From contig CAJOIG010000093.1 in the NCBI GenBank assembly GCA_905234575.1, positions 1-7,407 of the forward strand: a stretch of DNA of 7,407 nt, in the 5' to 3' direction. Source of the stretch: an uncultured Oscillospiraceae bacterium (GTDB taxonomy: Bacteria; Bacillota; Clostridia; Oscillospirales; Oscillospiraceae). How positions within the stretch are numbered: the first letter of the stretch is position 1; every line of letters starts with the position of its first letter. The notes under the pieces are model-generated. The model was not told the origin of the DNA, made no database searches, and saw nothing but the letters and a program-made list of their open reading frames with translations. The translations under genes were made by a program, and so were the position numbers. Positions 5,645-7,407 of this stretch are shown here, piece after piece.

Positions 5645-6028
5645 ATGAAATACAAGATCACCCTGCAGGGCCGGACCTACGAGGTCGAGGTGGAGCGCGG
5701 CGAGGCCATGCTCCTCGACGAATACGAGGCTGCCATGCCGGCCCCCGCCGCCCCCGCAGCCGCTCCCACGGCTCCCGCAGCCGCTCCCACGGCTCCCGCT
5801 TCTCCCGCGGCCGCCGCGGGGACGGTCGTGCCCGCGCCCCTGCCGGGCACCGTCCTTGACATCCGCGTCCGGGAGGGCGAGGCCGTGAAGGCCGGGCAGG
5901 TGCTCCTGCTCATCGAGGCGATGAAGATGGAGAACGAGGTCGCCGCCCCGGCGGACGGCGTGGTGAAGCAGATCGCCGTGACGAAGGGCCAGACCGTCGC
6001 CACGGGCGACACGCTGCTCGTCCTCTGA
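5645..6028 (+). CDS. Biotin carboxyl carrier subunit of the decarboxylase
   Basis: A 127-residue biotinyl protein. Residues 1-29 form a short beta-rich lead (MKYKITLQGRTYEVEVERGE) as in MmdC/GcdC-type carriers. Residues 32-58 are an Ala/Pro hinge, and 60-127 are the biotinyl domain. The biotinylation motif is EAMKMENE with Lys94 about 33 residues from the end, the standard distance. The domain opens with PAPLPGTVLDIRVREGEAV. It carries CO2 from the alpha subunit to the membrane beta subunit. The ribosome binding site AAGGAG (5630-5635) lies within the last codons of the gamma gene, 9 bases before the ATG. The hinge contains a perfect 21-bp tandem duplication. Biotinylation requires a BirA-type ligase encoded elsewhere. 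Confidence 0.93.
   Translation: MKYKITLQGRTYEVEVERGEAMLLDEYEAAMPAPAAPAAAPTAPAAAPTAPASPAAAAGTVVPAPLPGTVLDIRVREGEAVKAGQVLLLIEAMKMENEVAAPADGVVKQIAVTKGQTVATGDTLLVL
5753..5794 (+). repeat. Perfect 21-bp tandem duplication in the biotin carrier hinge
   Basis: CCCGCAGCCGCTCCCACGGCT occurs at 5753-5773 and again without change at 5774-5794. Each copy encodes seven residues (PAAAPTA). Identity at every silent position suggests a recent duplication that lengthened the hinge in frame. Confidence 0.9.
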
Positions 6029-6038
6029 GGGGCCGCCC

Positions 6039-7226
6039 ATGGACATGCTCTCCGTCCTCTCGAGCCTGGGGAAGACCTCCGGGTTCTATCTGCTGTTTTC
6101 CGACGCACGGCAGATCGTGATGCTCCTGCTGGCCTGCGTCCTGCTGTACCTGGGACTCGCCAAAAAGTTCGAGCCGCTGCTGCTCATCGGCATCGCCTTC
6201 GGCATGCTGCTGACGAATCTGCCCGGCTCGGAGATGTACCATCCCGAGCTTTGGGACGCCTACATCGCCGGGCAGCTCCGCATGACCGACATCCTCCACG
6301 ACGGCGGCCTGCTGGACATCCTCTACATCGGCGTGAAGACCGGGGTGTACCCGTCGCTCATCTTCCTCGGGGTCGGCGCGATGACGGATTTCGGTCCGCT
6401 GCTGGCCAACCCCAAGAGCCTCCTGCTCGGCGCGGCGGCCCAGCTCGGCATCTTCGCGGCGTTCCTGATGGCCATCGGCCTGTTCGGCTTCGACCCGAAC
6501 GTGGCCGCGTCCATCGGCATCATCGGCGGCGCGGACGGCCCGACGGCCATCTGGCTCACGTCGAAGCTCGCCCCGGACTACCTCGCCCCCATCGCCATCG
6601 CCGCGTACTCCTATATGGCGCTCATCCCGCTCATCCAGCCGCCCGTCATGCGCCTTCTCACCACAAAGGAGGAGCGGGAGACGAAGATGGAGCAGCTCCG
6701 GCCGGTGTCGCAGCGGCAGAAGGTGCTGTTCCCCATCCTCGTCACGGTGTTCGTGGTGCTGCTGCTGCCGTCGGTGGCGCCGCTGCTGGGCTGCCTGATG
6801 CTCGGCAACCTCTTCCGGGAGTGCGGCCTGACGGACCGCCTGTCCGACACTGCGCAGAACGCCATGATGAACATCGTCACGATCTTCCTGTCGGTCTCCG
6901 TCGGAGCCACGGCGGTGTATTACCGCTTCCTGACCTGGCAGACCATTTTCATCATCGTCCTCGGCCTCATCGCCTTTGAATTTGCCACCGTGGGCGGGCT
7001 CCTGCTGGGCAAGCTCATGTATAAGCTGTCCGGCGGGAAGATCAATCCCCTCATCGGTTCGGCAGGCGTCTCCGCCGTGCCCATGGCGGCGCGGGTCTCC
7101 CAGAAGGAGGGCCAGCGGGCCAACCCCGCGAACTTCCTGCTCATGCACGCCATGGGCCCGAACGTGGCGGGCGTCATCGGCTCGGCGGTGGCCGCAGGCT
7201 TCCTGCTCGCGGTGTTCGGCGGCTGA
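6039..7226 (+). CDS. oadB: Sodium ion-translocating decarboxylase beta subunit
   Basis: A 395-residue polytopic membrane protein of the OadB/MmdB/GcdB family. It decarboxylates carboxybiotin and couples this to Na+ export. Signature segments are GVGAMTDFGPLLANPKS (111-127), SIGIIGGADGPT (158-169), NPLIGSAGVSAVPMAARVSQ (336-355) and MHAMGPNVAGVIGS (369-382). The functional residues reported for Klebsiella OadB (D203, Y229, N373, G377, S382, R389, from memory) fall here on D166, Y192, N336, G340, S345 and R352. All six share one offset of 37, so the pump core looks intact. The length is nearer to MmdB/GcdB than to the roughly 430-residue enterobacterial OadB. The ATG at 6039 follows GAGGGG (6027-6032) by 6 bases and lies 10 bases after the carrier stop. 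This is the last gene of the operon. Confidence 0.95.
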   Translation: MDMLSVLSSLGKTSGFYLLFSDARQIVMLLLACVLLYLGLAKKFEPLLLIGIAFGMLLTNLPGSEMYHPELWDAYIAGQLRMTDILHDGGLLDILYIGVKTGVYPSLIFLGVGAMTDFGPLLANPKSLLLGAAAQLGIFAAFLMAIGLFGFDPNVAASIGIIGGADGPTAIWLTSKLAPDYLAPIAIAAYSYMALIPLIQPPVMRLLTTKEERETKMEQLRPVSQRQKVLFPILVTVFVVLLLPSVAPLLGCLMLGNLFRECGLTDRLSDTAQNAMMNIVTIFLSVSVGATAVYYRFLTWQTIFIIVLGLIAFEFATVGGLLLGKLMYKLSGGKINPLIGSAGVSAVPMAARVSQKEGQRANPANFLLMHAMGPNVAGVIGSAVAAGFLLAVFGG

Positions 7227-7235
7227 CCGGCGGCA

Positions 7236-7251
7236 TTACACAAATTTTACG
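7236..7251 (+). promoter_or_regulatory. TTAC direct repeat with 11-bp period (possible regulator site)
   Basis: TTACAC (7236-7241) and TTACG (7247-7251) are spaced by 11 bases, one helical turn, in an otherwise GC-rich gap upstream of the response regulator. This resembles the style of PhoP-type TT(A/T)ACA repeats in Firmicutes, but two half-sites are too few to assign. Confidence 0.25.
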
Positions 7252-7253
7252 CG

Positions 7254-7283
7254 CACGGCGCTGTCCATCCGGACGGCGCCGTG
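7254..7283 (+). terminator. Hairpin at the end of the decarboxylase operon
   Basis: A 13-bp stem (one T-G wobble) pairs CACGGCGCTGTCC (7254-7266) with GGACGGCGCCGTG (7271-7283) around a 4-base loop. It is 27 bases after the beta-subunit stop. The sequence after it (GTATTATATAAAAAA) is AT-rich but has no clean T-run. It is most likely the operon terminator, and it overlaps the probable promoter of the next gene. Confidence 0.6.
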
Positions 7284-7284
7284 G

Positions 7285-7290
7285 TATTAT
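7285..7290 (+). promoter_or_regulatory. Probable -10 region of the response regulator gene
   Basis: TATTAT (7285-7290), or overlapping TATATA (7288-7293), lies about 34-39 bases before the start codon. A -35 at 17-base spacing would be TGTCCA (7262-7267), a poor match buried in the hairpin arm. The promoter is therefore either weak or activator-dependent. Confidence 0.35.
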
Positions 7291-7323
7291 ATAAAAAAAC
7301 AGTCCCGACGAGGAGGGCTTCCC

Positions 7324-7407
7324 ATGATCTACTGCGTGGAGGACGACGCGAGCATCCGCGATCTCATGGTGTACACGCTGAACGTGTCCGGCTTCGAGGC
7401 CGTGGGC
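7324..7407 (+). CDS. Response regulator, N-terminal fragment (runs off right edge)
   Basis: 28 codons are present. MIYCVEDDASIRDLMVYTLN then VSGFEAVG is the first strand and helix of a receiver (REC) domain. The acidic pocket is visible as Glu6-Asp7-Asp8, and the xIRDLMVYTL helix is typical of Clostridia OmpR/PhoB-type regulators. The phosphorylated Asp, the output domain and any partner histidine kinase lie outside the window. The ATG follows AGGAGG (7311-7316) by 7 bases. By general resemblance it could be a PhoP/PhoB-like phosphate regulator, but this cannot be settled from 28 residues. It is separated from the decarboxylase operon by a hairpin, so it is probably a separate transcript. Confidence 0.88.
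   Translation, partial: MIYCVEDDASIRDLMVYTLNVSGFEAVG

Noticed and set aside
5910..7148. A 412-codon minus-strand open frame opposite the beta subunit
   Set aside because: The translation is mostly His, Asp, Glu and Arg repeats with no recognisable domain; it is the antisense shadow of a conserved membrane protein.

Overview
The window is a stretch of GC-rich chromosome, most likely from an anaerobic, Gram-positive Clostridia species (Oscillospiraceae/Ruminococcaceae type). The grounds are AGGAGG-type ribosome binding sites, TTGACA/TATAAT-type promoters in short AT-rich gaps, a lipobox lipoprotein, a DUF2974 hydrolase, and a biotin-dependent sodium-pumping decarboxylase with split subunits. 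The genus is inferred from this flavour only; there is no rRNA or other marker.

Left part (1-1000, minus strand): the first 45 codons of a MATE-family transporter run off the left edge, with their own promoter. Before it, in minus-strand order, lies a lipoprotein gene (253-998) with a strong promoter (1051-1079) and a terminator (205-237). As given, its reading frame is broken by a one-base shift in an Ala/Pro linker. Rejoined, it encodes a 248-residue lipoprotein made of two diverged copies of one domain.

Middle part (1000-3790, plus strand): a divergent intergenic region carries back-to-back promoters and a 13-bp palindrome. It leads into a possible 14-codon leader ORF, a DUF2974 alpha/beta-hydrolase-like protein, and a full-length MATE transporter. 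Each is joined to the next by an ATGA overlap, so they look like one translationally coupled operon, ended by a 15-bp hairpin.

Right part (3791-7283, plus strand): a near-consensus promoter drives four tightly packed genes: the carboxyltransferase (alpha) subunit of oxaloacetate decarboxylase, a small one-helix gamma/delta-type subunit, a free biotin carrier protein, and the membrane beta subunit. Together they should decarboxylate oxaloacetate to pyruvate. The CO2 passes through biotin on the carrier, and the energy of beta-subunit decarboxylation exports Na+. The metal ligands of the alpha subunit and the six well-known functional residues of the beta subunit can all be placed. A response regulator gene starts after the operon and leaves the window after 28 codons.

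I see no CRISPR array, RNA gene, insertion sequence or defence island. Most of the window is ordinary metabolism and transport. The best leads are the broken two-domain lipoprotein, the hydrolase-MATE coupling with its small upstream ORF, and several structured intergenic elements.
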